Shown here in pieces: positions 1-6,786 of a stretch of DNA of 8,631 nt. The DNA is taken from the NCBI GenBank assembly GCA_009827205.1, contig WUAK01000109.1, forward strand, positions 1 through 8,631, read 5' to 3'. The notes under the pieces were generated by a model. That model was given only the letters and a program-made list of their open reading frames with translations, searched no databases and was not told the DNA's origin. This DNA is from Phycisphaeraceae bacterium. Its GTDB lineage: Bacteria > Planctomycetota > Phycisphaerae > Phycisphaerales > UBA1924. The translations under genes were made by a program, and so were the position numbers. Positions within the stretch are counted from its first letter, which is position 1. Each line of letters opens with the position of its first letter.

Positions 1-10
1 CTTCCGATCT
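1..10. other. Probable untrimmed Illumina adapter remnant at the contig edge
   Basis: The first ten bases, CTTCCGATCT, are identical to the last ten bases of the Illumina TruSeq adapter (…GCTCTTCCGATCT). They sit exactly at the window edge and in the orientation expected for adapter followed by insert. A specific ten-base match at a given position is expected by chance about once in a million. It is therefore best read as sequencing artefact rather than genome. The last three codons read for the pilN-like gene (R-S-E) would then be artificial. The right edge shows no such match. Confidence 0.75.
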
Positions 11-379
11 CAGATCGACGGGCATCCGGCTCACCAACTCGGCGAAAAGGACGGACCTTGGCACGCGCTCGACGAGCGCAGCGGTCACCTCGGCCTTGGT
101 CACCATCTCGGCGCGCTGCTTCTCGAGCGCCTTGAGCTCTTCGATCTTCTCGGCCTCACGCACATACATCGCGTTGATCGAACGCTGCTCGTTACGAACG
201 CTCATCCATCGGCGGTTCGTCGCGAAGAACGCGGCGACTACAGCGAGCATCATCACTCCGAACAGCGTCAGACTGAGCATGTTCGCGCGGCGCTCGCCCT
301 TGGACTTCACGTAGTCTTCGGGCAGGAAGCTATCCTGGTCCCACGTGTTCAACGGCTTGGTGACATCGCTCTCGCTCAT
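1..379 (-). CDS. pilN: PilN-like type IV pilus / type II secretion inner-membrane protein, 3' end missing
   Basis: Only the first 126 codons are in the window; the gene runs off the left edge. The ATG at 379 follows a strong ribosome site, AGGGGA, at 390-385. Seen in the protein: a short cytoplasmic N-terminus with the segment SFLPEDYVKSKGERRAN (residues 17-33), one hydrophobic membrane segment (about 34-54, LSLTLFGVMMLAVVAAFF), then a charged helical stretch (about 62-98) with coiled-coil character, and then RVPRSVLFAELVSRMP, which resembles the start of the PilN periplasmic domain. This layout is that of PilN/GspL-C proteins, which dock onto cytoplasmic PilM and pair with PilO. The gene starts 37 bases after pilM on the same strand, so the two are almost certainly co-transcribed. 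The final residues are probably adapter-derived. The family call is by architecture and context; sequence similarity alone is weak in this family. Confidence 0.75.
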   Translation of the reverse strand, partial: MSESDVTKPLNTWDQDSFLPEDYVKSKGERRANMLSLTLFGVMMLAVVAAFFATNRRWMSVRNEQRSINAMYVREAEKIEELKALEKQRAEMVTKAEVTAALVERVPRSVLFAELVSRMPVDLRSE

Positions 380-384
380 GAGCT

Positions 385-390
385 TCCCCT
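385..390 (-). promoter_or_regulatory. Ribosome binding site of pilN-like gene
   Basis: On the minus strand AGGGGA stands five bases before the ATG at 379. It fixes the start of this otherwise truncated gene and shows that it has its own initiation signal although it lies only 37 bases after pilM. Confidence 0.6.
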
Positions 391-416
391 AGGCAACGTG
401 CCCTCTCGTACCTTCC

Positions 417-1589
417 TCAAAGATCCGTCGGGCACACCGACAGCCCCATTGCCGCGGCCCACCCGGGCAGCGGCGCATTGATCTCTACACCCTTCGATGG
501 TTCTTTCCCGGTCTTCTGGATCGCGCCAAGCGGATCGCCGGTCTGCACCGCGACACGGACTGTGCCAGCGAGTCTTCTGCAGAGGCCGAGGTTGACCGAT
601 TCACCTCCGGTGAACACCGCACGCTCGACCGGCTCGGTCGGGAACAGGTTCCGGTGATACCGAATGCACAGCGACACCTCGTCGCTGAGAATCTCGAACG
701 CCTCATCGAGGTCGGGCATCACGCTCGGAGCCTTGTGCGAGCTGAAGCCTGACTCCTGCGACCCGTTGAGTGACCCCAGTGACATCATGGGTGCGCGCTG
801 CACACCCGTGAAGTCCGCGTCGGTCCGCCTCGCTTCGTGTGCACGCTGCTCGCTGACCTTCCAGCGTGCCGCGAGCGACTTGTCGAGCGCACGACCGCCG
901 AAGTCGAAGGTGCGCGCGAAGAGAAGCTTCCCGCCGCGTGCGATGATCGCCTTTGTGGAACCGAACCCAAGATCCAGATAGAGCGTCGTTTTGTCTTCCG
1001 GAGCAGCGCCGATCGCGCCGAACCCCGCGAGCGATGCAACTGACTCGGGCTGCATCCCGACAGGCTCGAGCTTGCTCGCGTGCAGCGAGCGCATCAGCAC
1101 GTCAACCGTGGACCGCGCCGCGGCCATGCCGATGACTTCGATCTTGTTCTGATCAGCACCGACTGGCCCAACAACCTTGTGACGGAGCACAAGCATGCCC
1201 GGGTCACACCCGAGCTGCGAGGCCAGGGCGATCTTCGTCGAGCTTTCGATCATGCTCTGGTCGCCCTTGGGTACCTGAAGGTGCTTGCAGAACGTGAGCC
1301 CGACCGGCAGCAGGCACACCGCGCGCTTGCCCTTGAATCCCGCGCCGCGGATCAGCGACGGGAGTTGCTCGGTCTGGAATGAAATTCGCGCTGCGGCGTC
1401 ATCGAACAGCTCTGCGGGCGTGTCAAGTGCCGCGGCCGCGACGAGGGAAGGGTTCTCACCGCCCGTAAGCTGGAGAACCTTCAGCGCGCTTGTCCCGAAA
1501 TCGATCGCGATCGGTCTCGGACCGCTGGGCGCACTCGATCGGCTGCGCTTCTGCTTGATGGCTGAAAACGACGCACGCGGCATCGACAT
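417..1589 (-). CDS. pilM: PilM-like actin-fold ATPase of type IV pilus assembly
   Basis: PilM is a cytoplasmic actin/FtsA-fold protein that binds ATP and the N-terminal tail of PilN, linking the pilus motor to the inner-membrane platform. Counting from the ATG at 1589 (390 residues), the nucleotide-binding motifs come in order: phosphate-1 IAIDFGTSALKVLQL (27-41), phosphate-2 LYLDLGFGSTKAIIA (203-217) followed by FDFGG (228-232), and the adenosine motif FTGGESVNLGL (326-336). The C-terminus PLPGWAAAMGLSV (373-385) is also typical. A Ser/Gly-rich insertion lies at about 266-292. The reading frame opens upstream at a GTG at 1643, but no ribosome site precedes it and the extra 18 residues do not look like PilM. 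The ATG at 1589 has AGG nine bases upstream, and an ATG at 1583 has GGGG six bases upstream; either is more likely. The gene lies 176 bases after mqnB, enough for its own promoter, but I could not pick out convincing -35/-10 boxes there. Confidence 0.88.
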   Translation of the reverse strand: MSMPRASFSAIKQKRSRSSAPSGPRPIAIDFGTSALKVLQLTGGENPSLVAAAALDTPAELFDDAAARISFQTEQLPSLIRGAGFKGKRAVCLLPVGLTFCKHLQVPKGDQSMIESSTKIALASQLGCDPGMLVLRHKVVGPVGADQNKIEVIGMAAARSTVDVLMRSLHASKLEPVGMQPESVASLAGFGAIGAAPEDKTTLYLDLGFGSTKAIIARGGKLLFARTFDFGGRALDKSLAARWKVSEQRAHEARRTDADFTGVQRAPMMSLGSLNGSQESGFSSHKAPSVMPDLDEAFEILSDEVSLCIRYHRNLFPTEPVERAVFTGGESVNLGLCRRLAGTVRVAVQTGDPLGAIQKTGKEPSKGVEINAPLPGWAAAMGLSVCPTDL

Positions 1590-1765
1590 CCCCGACCTGG
1601 CTGCAGTGCCCAACCGCCCGGCACACGCCGGCACGACAGACACCAGTCACTCGGAGCGCTTATCGACGCGGTCATAGTCCCTGTTGAGGTGAGAGCACGA
1701 CCGTCGAGGTTTCCCCTACCGGCCCCGCCGCGCCAGACCCACCTCGCCCATATTGGACGGTCCGA

Positions 1766-2464
1766 TCAATTGAAATCGATGTCCGAGAACGAACGGGCGA
1801 CCTCACCGAGTCGCGTCATCGCACGCCCGATATCCCATACCTGATGCTCTCGATCACCCGTCGTGTTGCTGATCACACGGACTTCAGCCCCTGGAACACC
1901 CGCGTGCAAGCAGGCGAGGAGAACCGCAGCGCCCTCCATGCTCTCAGCCGAGGCGCCGGTCCGCCGGCGAATTCGCTCGGCGAGGTCATTGCGCCCAGAG
2001 CAGGTCGAGACCGTCGCAACCACACGCTCTCCATCGAGAACAGGCAACAACCGGTCACGAACTTCCTGATTAGGGGATAAGCCCTCACTCTCGTCACCCG
2101 GGAACATCGGGAATCCCATCGATCGGCAGTCGATGAATCCATCAGGAGCGTCAACCCCCTCATCTGCGAAGACAGACCTGGACGCCAGCACTGCATCCCC
2201 GATCTGAAGTCCCCCACCGGGCAAGACACCGGCAATGCCGAGGTTGATGACCCGATTGGGTGGGTTGGTTGCCAAGACGGCTGCTGTCCTGGCTGCCGCA
2301 TTCGACTTTCCTATTCCGGATCGCATTATCCATAATAACTCTGAGAGCCTCACAGGAATTCCCACAGGAACATCCGCATCGAGTCGGTCATCGAATGCAT
2401 GGGTCACGGCGGTGACTTCGTTTGCAGCGGCCAGCACGAGCAGTGTTTCGATTGAATCACCCAT
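1766..2464 (-). CDS. mqnB: Futalosine hydrolase (menaquinone biosynthesis)
   Basis: Predicted to cleave futalosine into hypoxanthine and dehypoxanthine futalosine, the second step of the futalosine route to menaquinone, in the cytosol. The 232-residue protein shows the fold of the nucleoside phosphorylase / MTA-SAH nucleosidase superfamily: SGIGKSNAAARTAAVL (49-64), NLGIAGVLPGGGLQIGD (74-90), ADEGVD (100-105), and AESMEGAAVLLAC (173-185), where the M-E-G-A stretch is the substrate ribose-binding motif. The C-terminal VISNTTGDREHQVWDIGRA (197-215) resembles futalosine hydrolases more than MTA/SAH nucleosidases, which usually carry an S-D-x-A-D motif there. Length fits the family. The ATG at 2464 is preceded by GAGGT and AGGA, the latter nine bases upstream. 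No other menaquinone gene is in view, so the pathway would be scattered. The alternative is an unspecific MTA/SAH-type nucleosidase; I favour MqnB. Confidence 0.82.
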   Translation of the reverse strand: MGDSIETLLVLAAANEVTAVTHAFDDRLDADVPVGIPVRLSELLWIMRSGIGKSNAAARTAAVLATNPPNRVINLGIAGVLPGGGLQIGDAVLASRSVFADEGVDAPDGFIDCRSMGFPMFPGDESEGLSPNQEVRDRLLPVLDGERVVATVSTCSGRNDLAERIRRRTGASAESMEGAAVLLACLHAGVPGAEVRVISNTTGDREHQVWDIGRAMTRLGEVARSFSDIDFN

Positions 2465-2587
2465 CGGTGTCGATCCTACCTCTTACATGGGTGTTCCATT
2501 GAACCTGAGCCTGTCAGACCGGTACAAATCAGCGGAACAAGGACTCGGCCCGGATGACTCCTCCAAGGGCCTACTCAGGGGTGCAGT
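2465..2587. promoter_or_regulatory. Divergent promoter region between mqnB and the adaptor gene
   Basis: These 123 bases separate two genes read in opposite directions, so promoters for both are expected here. On the plus strand TTGAAC (2499-2504) and TACAAA (2523-2528), 18 bases apart, each match four of six bases of the sigma-70 boxes and could serve the adaptor gene. I see no good pair on the minus strand for mqnB. AGGGG at 2577-2581, six bases before the ATG at 2588, is the ribosome site of the adaptor gene. The region is assured by geometry; the individual boxes are weak. Confidence 0.35.
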
Positions 2588-4441
2588 ATGACCACGACTT
2601 CCTCGTACCTTCCTCGCACGAGCCAGAGAGCTTTCGTCAAGTCGGGTGCCATCGCCCTGGTCCTCCTCGCCGGGGTCGCCGGAGGTGCGTGGTACTTCAC
2701 GACACAGACCAGTGGTTCCGAGCAGGCCGACGCGATCCGCACTACCGAGATCACCCAGGCTGCGGTGACCAGTTTCGAAGTTTCGACAACCGCAACGGGT
2801 GAGCTGCAGGCACTGGAACAGATCGAAGTGCGATCACCGCTTGAGGAGCAGGCGACCATTGTCGAGATCGTTCGCGAGGGCACAACTGTCAAAGAAGGTG
2901 ATGTGCTTTGCGTGCTCAACACAGACAACCTTGAGACCGAACTCGATACTGAGGAAGCCGATCTCGAATCTTCCGAGGCATCGCTCTTCGCAGCCCAGAA
3001 CGCATACCAGATCCAGGTCACCGAGAACGAGAGCGCAATCCGGGATGCGGAGCTCAAGCTCAGGCTTGCCCAGCTGACACTCCAGCAATGGGAGTCGGGC
3101 GACCATGTGATGAAGCTCCAAGAGCTTGATTTGAATATCGACGAGGCCAACCGCGAGTTCGCACGCCTAGAAGCCAAGCACCAGAAAAACATCAGCCTGC
3201 TCGCCGAGGGTCACATAAGCAAAGACCAGTACGACCAGGACGAGCTCGCGTTGGTCAAGGCCCGCGCACGCGTCGAAACAGTCAAGCTGCAGAAAACCTC
3301 CTACATCGACTACGAGCAGAACAAAGACCGCGAGCAGAAAGAGAGCGACGTCCGCCAGGCCGAGGCTCAGCTCGAGAACGTCAAAGCGCAGAACGAGATC
3401 AAGCTTGCCGACAAAGCCGCGGACAGAGCACAGCAGAACCGCCGGGTCGTTCGTGATAAGGCCCGTGTCGAGAAAATTACCCAGCAGATCGAGGCATCGA
3501 CCATCAAAGCCCCGTCAGATGGCATGGCCATCTACGGCACAACGATCATGCAGTCGCGCAACAGGTGGAGCTCCGAGGGTCCGCTCCAGATCGGGCAGAG
3601 CGTCTACCCGAACCAGATGCTCTTTGGCCTCCCGGATACGTCCAAGCTCGTCGCGGAAGTTCGTGTGCACGAAAGCCTCGCCGGTCGAATCCAGAAAGGC
3701 ATGAAAGGCAGAGTGAGTGTCGATGCGCTCCCGGGCGTTGTGCTCTCCGGCACCGTCACTGAGATCGGTGTGCTCGCTGAGTCCGGCGGCTGGCGCGACC
3801 CGAACCTGCGCGAATACACGGTCAAGATTCTTCTTGATGCGGGCGAGCACACGAGCCAGCTCAAGCCTTCGATGCGCTGCGAAGCAGAACTTTTGCTCGA
3901 CAACGTTGAGAGCACGCTCGCCGTGCCCGTAACCGCGGTCTTCAACGATGGCCCCGTCCGCTTCGTCTACAAACCCAGAGGCTCTGGCTTCGAGCGCGTG
4001 CCAGTCAAGACAGGTCGATTCAGCGAGACCCACGCGGAGATCCTCGCAGGCATCGACTCGGGTGACGACGTTCTGCTGCGGAATCCGAGCGCTGGCGAGA
4101 TCATCGATCAGCCCTGGGACAAGGCCGAACTCGAACTCGTGGGGCTGACGCTCGACGAGGACGGCAACCCCGCCCGCATGGGCCCACCCCCCGGAATGCG
4201 CGGCGCAAGACAGACGAGCTACACAACCGACCAACAGGGCAGCGCCCAAAAGCCAAAGCAAGGCCAGAATCCGGGCAACAATGACGGCAAACCAATCGGT
4301 GAGGCCGGAGACAGCGCCGCAGAAACAGCACCCACAGAAGAAGCTGTGACGGCATCAACAGATGAGAACGTTGAGGCCCCGAGTGAGACACCCGTGGTCG
4401 AAGCTGCAGATTCCGAGACCGAAGTGAAGTCGGCGAACTAA
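2588..4441 (+). CDS. HlyD/MacA-type membrane-fusion (periplasmic adaptor) protein with acidic C-terminal tail
   Basis: Periplasmic adaptors link an inner-membrane exporter (ABC or RND) to the outer membrane. The 617-residue product has an uncleaved-type membrane anchor (about 18-38, SGAIALVLLAGVAGGAWYF). A first half-lipoyl domain follows (about 75-114, with EIVREGTTVKEGDVLCVLN). Next is a very long, charged, Gln/Glu/Lys-rich coiled coil (about 114-305), the second half-lipoyl segment (STIKAPSDGMAIYG, 304-317), a beta-barrel (about 352-440) and a membrane-proximal domain (about 441-510). The last 100 or so residues (from about 520) are low in complexity, rich in Gly, Gln, Pro and then Glu/Ala/Thr, and look disordered. 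The ATG at 2588 has AGGGG six bases upstream. Adaptors of this kind are usually followed by their ABC permease, but here the next gene is convergent, so this is an orphan adaptor. The substrate cannot be read from sequence. Confidence 0.85.
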   Translation: MTTTSSYLPRTSQRAFVKSGAIALVLLAGVAGGAWYFTTQTSGSEQADAIRTTEITQAAVTSFEVSTTATGELQALEQIEVRSPLEEQATIVEIVREGTTVKEGDVLCVLNTDNLETELDTEEADLESSEASLFAAQNAYQIQVTENESAIRDAELKLRLAQLTLQQWESGDHVMKLQELDLNIDEANREFARLEAKHQKNISLLAEGHISKDQYDQDELALVKARARVETVKLQKTSYIDYEQNKDREQKESDVRQAEAQLENVKAQNEIKLADKAADRAQQNRRVVRDKARVEKITQQIEASTIKAPSDGMAIYGTTIMQSRNRWSSEGPLQIGQSVYPNQMLFGLPDTSKLVAEVRVHESLAGRIQKGMKGRVSVDALPGVVLSGTVTEIGVLAESGGWRDPNLREYTVKILLDAGEHTSQLKPSMRCEAELLLDNVESTLAVPVTAVFNDGPVRFVYKPRGSGFERVPVKTGRFSETHAEILAGIDSGDDVLLRNPSAGEIIDQPWDKAELELVGLTLDEDGNPARMGPPPGMRGARQTSYTTDQQGSAQKPKQGQNPGNNDGKPIGEAGDSAAETAPTEEAVTASTDENVEAPSETPVVEAADSETEVKSAN

Positions 4442-5715
4442 GCGATCCGCCTCATCGCGCGATCTCTGGACGAACGCTGACGCTCCAGCTCGGCAGCGTT
4501 ATGCAGCAGCTTCGAAGCTGTTTCCAAGCAGAAGTCCGTCTCGTGGACCGGATAGAAATTGTCCCGGCCGACGTCCTGGCCTTCGGCGAACTGCACGCAC
4601 AGCCCCGAAATCTTGCTCAGGTGGATGACCTCGCCTCGTTCGGTGTTCTCATGCAGACTCGGGTCCACGACCATCACACTCGGTCTGCACGGATCCGTAG
4701 GTTCCCAGCCGATCGCCACGCAGTCTGTGCCGTCGGACAACCTGACCTGTGTCCCGGGTGGATAGGGCGGACAGACCGCCAGCAGTGCCTTCATCACCAT
4801 CGGGTCCAGTTTCTTCGCGTACCTGCCACGCAGCATGCTCGACAACACACGCACGCGGGGCGTTACGTTACCGTCCGCGTCACAAATGCGTGACAACCTA
4901 TCGAACATGTCCGCTGCCGCGATGACGCGTGCATGGATGTGGATGTGCGTGCCGCTGACCATCTCGTAACCACCGTCGGCTCGTCTGCGCGCCGGGAATC
5001 CCGATCCGTCGAACGCCTGGTGGTGATGCAGAATCGCCGCGGCAGCAGAGGGCGGGACCCGGCCGTGCACGATTTGGAAACCCAGCTCCGTGTGCCTCTG
5101 CCAAGCCTCGTCGGAAGTGTCGTGGAACTCGCGGAAACGCTCGCGCACCGCATCGCTCAGCTGCGTGATACCGATGTCGTGCAGCAGCCCGGCCACACCC
5201 AGCGGCGTGACATCGCGTGCAACCGCAGCGGGCATCCTCGAACGCTGGTGCTCCAGGTACACGCTCATCTTCAAGCCCATCAGGACCGAGATGAATCCGA
5301 CCGCGCACGAATGTTCCAATTCCTCATCACCCATGGACGCGACATCATCCAGGAACACCATCGTCTCTGGGTTGCTGATCAGCGACTCGCTCAGAGACGA
5401 AACAGTGCGAGCGAACGCGCTGTAGTCCAGATCCGCGTCGACTTCTCGGCTCAGCCTGTCGAAGTACTCATAGACCTGCCCAGAGGCGTGTGCGCGATGC
5501 CTGATCACCTCGGGAGAAGTGTGCTTCAGCAGGAAGTTCAGTGGCGGGTACGAGATCCACAGTGACCTCACGCGCAGCTCGCGCAGACGCAGAATCGTCC
5601 GGCTGTCCAGCTCGAACCCCGTGCGCAGCAGCACCCTGCTTGGCGATTCCGGGTGGAACACCGGTGTTGCCAGCTTCATGCCGGGCTTGGCCGAGATGGT
5701 CGATACGCGCAGCAC
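4438..5715 (-). CDS. HD-GYP domain protein, possible cyclic-di-nucleotide phosphodiesterase with variant signature
   Basis: HD-GYP domains hydrolyse cyclic di-GMP (sometimes cGAMP) at a bi- or tri-metal site. From the GTG at 5715 the protein has 425 residues. An N-terminal domain (about 1-75, from MLRVSTISAKPGMKL) resembles the accessory domain of many HD-GYP proteins. The HD-GYP core (about 120-300) shows E131 and H135 (EELEHS), H179-D180 (LLHDIG), H208 (HTELG), H231-H232 (HHQAFDGSGFP) and D269 (AAADMFD), so every usual metal ligand is present, including the glutamate seen in tri-iron members. Three signature positions differ: K of HDIGK is Ile, E of HHE is Gln, and Y of GYP is Phe. A beta-rich C-terminal domain follows (about 316-360, PYPPGTQVRLSDGTDCVAI). 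The frame opens at a TTG at 5769, but GGAGGAG at 5730-5724, eight bases before the GTG, decides the start. There is no membrane segment or sensor domain. The stop overlaps that of the convergent adaptor gene. Confidence 0.87.
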   Translation of the reverse strand: MLRVSTISAKPGMKLATPVFHPESPSRVLLRTGFELDSRTILRLRELRVRSLWISYPPLNFLLKHTSPEVIRHRAHASGQVYEYFDRLSREVDADLDYSAFARTVSSLSESLISNPETMVFLDDVASMGDEELEHSCAVGFISVLMGLKMSVYLEHQRSRMPAAVARDVTPLGVAGLLHDIGITQLSDAVRERFREFHDTSDEAWQRHTELGFQIVHGRVPPSAAAAILHHHQAFDGSGFPARRRADGGYEMVSGTHIHIHARVIAAADMFDRLSRICDADGNVTPRVRVLSSMLRGRYAKKLDPMVMKALLAVCPPYPPGTQVRLSDGTDCVAIGWEPTDPCRPSVMVVDPSLHENTERGEVIHLSKISGLCVQFAEGQDVGRDNFYPVHETDFCLETASKLLHNAAELERQRSSRDRAMRRIA

Positions 5716-5723
5716 TCTGAGTA

Positions 5724-5730
5724 CTCCTCC
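5724..5730 (-). promoter_or_regulatory. Ribosome binding site setting a GTG start for the HD-GYP gene
   Basis: GGAGGAG on the minus strand ends eight bases before the GTG at 5715-5713. No such site precedes the upstream in-frame TTG at 5769. The protein made from the GTG begins MLRVSTISAKPGM, a beginning typical of this protein type. Confidence 0.7.
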
Positions 5731-5799
5731 GGACCGAGCATCGGTTTGAGAAACACAAGACTCAGACAAGTTCTGTTATCGAGTGCGTAGGTCCGCCCG

Positions 5800-6786
5800 T
5801 TATCCGCCGCTCATGAAGAACATGGCGCCCACATACCCAGCGTAAAGTCCGAGAAGCAGCACACCTTCGACCCTCGTAACTCTTCCACCCGCGAGCAGGA
5901 TCGGCAGACAGGCCAGGCTCGCGCCGAGCAGAACCCAGAGATCCCGTGTCCACATGCTCTCTGGCACCACCAGCGGGTGAGGCGAGACCATCGATGTGAT
6001 CCCGAGCACGCAAAGGATGTTGAAAATGTTGGAGCCCAGAATGTTCCCGACCGCGATGTCAACTTCCTTACGCAAAGCAGCGACAGCCGAGAGAGATAGC
6101 TCTGGCACACTCGTCCCGAACGCAACGAGCGACAGCCCGATGACGGTGTCAGAGACATTGAACATCTCCGCGACCGATGTCGCGCCGCCAACAAGCATGT
6201 CTGCGCCGAAGATCAGAAGCCCGATCCCGATCACACAGAGCGTGATATTGACGAATAGGGGCGGGCGGTCGCCTTTGGTCACTTCCGTCCTGAGTTCCGC
6301 AGCCGCGGCTTGCATCTCCTTGGCATGCTCCGGGTCGCTCTTTCCTGCCTGGTAACTCCGAACCAGAAACGCCAGAAGCCCGGCGAACAGGATGAACCCA
6401 CCGACACGAGGAATCTCAGTCGGGATCATGAACAGCATCAGCGCGATGGTGCAAACGAGCATCTGCAAGACTTCGCGGCGGACGACCTTGAATTTCACGG
6501 GGATCGGGCAGATTACCGCAGTGAACCCGAGAATGAGACAGATGTTGGTGATGTTCGAGCCCACAACGGGTCCGATGACGAGCCCGCTGTTGTCGTTGAT
6601 TGCCGCGCCGAGTGCCGCACCGAGTTCGGGGGCGCTGGTCCCGAATGCGACTACGGTCAACCCGACCACGAACGAACTGACGCCGGCAGAGAGTGCGAGC
6701 CTCGATGCGCCTCGCACCAGAAGCTCGGCGCCAAATACCAGCGCCACAAGCCCCGCGATGAGTTGGAAGATCGGCAGATACTGCAT
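5800..6786 (-). CDS. Calcium/sodium antiporter, CaCA family (YrbG-like)
   Basis: Inner-membrane exchanger that would expel Ca2+ (or another cation) in exchange for Na+, H+ or K+. The 328-residue protein is hydrophobic throughout, with about ten membrane helices, and carries the two inverted alpha-repeats that define the family. Repeat 1 has GLTVVAFGTSAPEL (42-55) and GSNITNICLILG (76-87). Repeat 2 has GLSLVAFGTSVPEL (217-230) and GNILGSNIFNILCVLG (247-262). Glutamates 54 and 229 sit where family members bind Ca2+. A hydrophilic loop (about 144-176) with charged residues separates the halves, as expected. The ATG at 6786 shares its A with the TGA stop of the lipoprotein gene (TGATG), with GGGGA nine bases upstream, which suggests translational coupling. 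The ion actually moved and the counter-ion cannot be told from sequence. Confidence 0.93.
   Translation of the reverse strand: MQYLPIFQLIAGLVALVFGAELLVRGASRLALSAGVSSFVVGLTVVAFGTSAPELGAALGAAINDNSGLVIGPVVGSNITNICLILGFTAVICPIPVKFKVVRREVLQMLVCTIALMLFMIPTEIPRVGGFILFAGLLAFLVRSYQAGKSDPEHAKEMQAAAAELRTEVTKGDRPPLFVNITLCVIGIGLLIFGADMLVGGATSVAEMFNVSDTVIGLSLVAFGTSVPELSLSAVAALRKEVDIAVGNILGSNIFNILCVLGITSMVSPHPLVVPESMWTRDLWVLLGASLACLPILLAGGRVTRVEGVLLLGLYAGYVGAMFFMSGG

Noticed and set aside
1765..1780. Imperfect inverted repeat (ATCAATT / AATCGAT) at the end of mqnB, considered as a terminator
   Set aside because: The stem is short, AT-rich and mismatched, it lies mostly inside the coding end, and no T-run follows. 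It is not a credible terminator.
2575..3192. 205-codon Ser-rich open frame on the minus strand inside the adaptor gene
   Set aside because: The Ser-rich composition is what antisense reading of Glu/Gln/Arg codons in the coiled coil produces. It also crosses the adaptor start.
3515..4261. 248-codon open frame on the minus strand inside the adaptor gene
   Set aside because: The plus-strand adaptor has recognisable domains over the same bases. The antisense product has no motif and no ribosome site that I can see.
4933..5565. 210-codon plus-strand frame opposite the HD-GYP gene
   Set aside because: It lies entirely opposite the conserved HD-GYP core and has no family features.
5716..5799. Gap between the antiporter and HD-GYP genes, considered for a terminator, promoter or small RNA
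   Set aside because: No GC-rich hairpin with T-run and no convincing -35/-10 pair could be seen. It also includes the HD-GYP ribosome site and the in-frame TTG at 5769.
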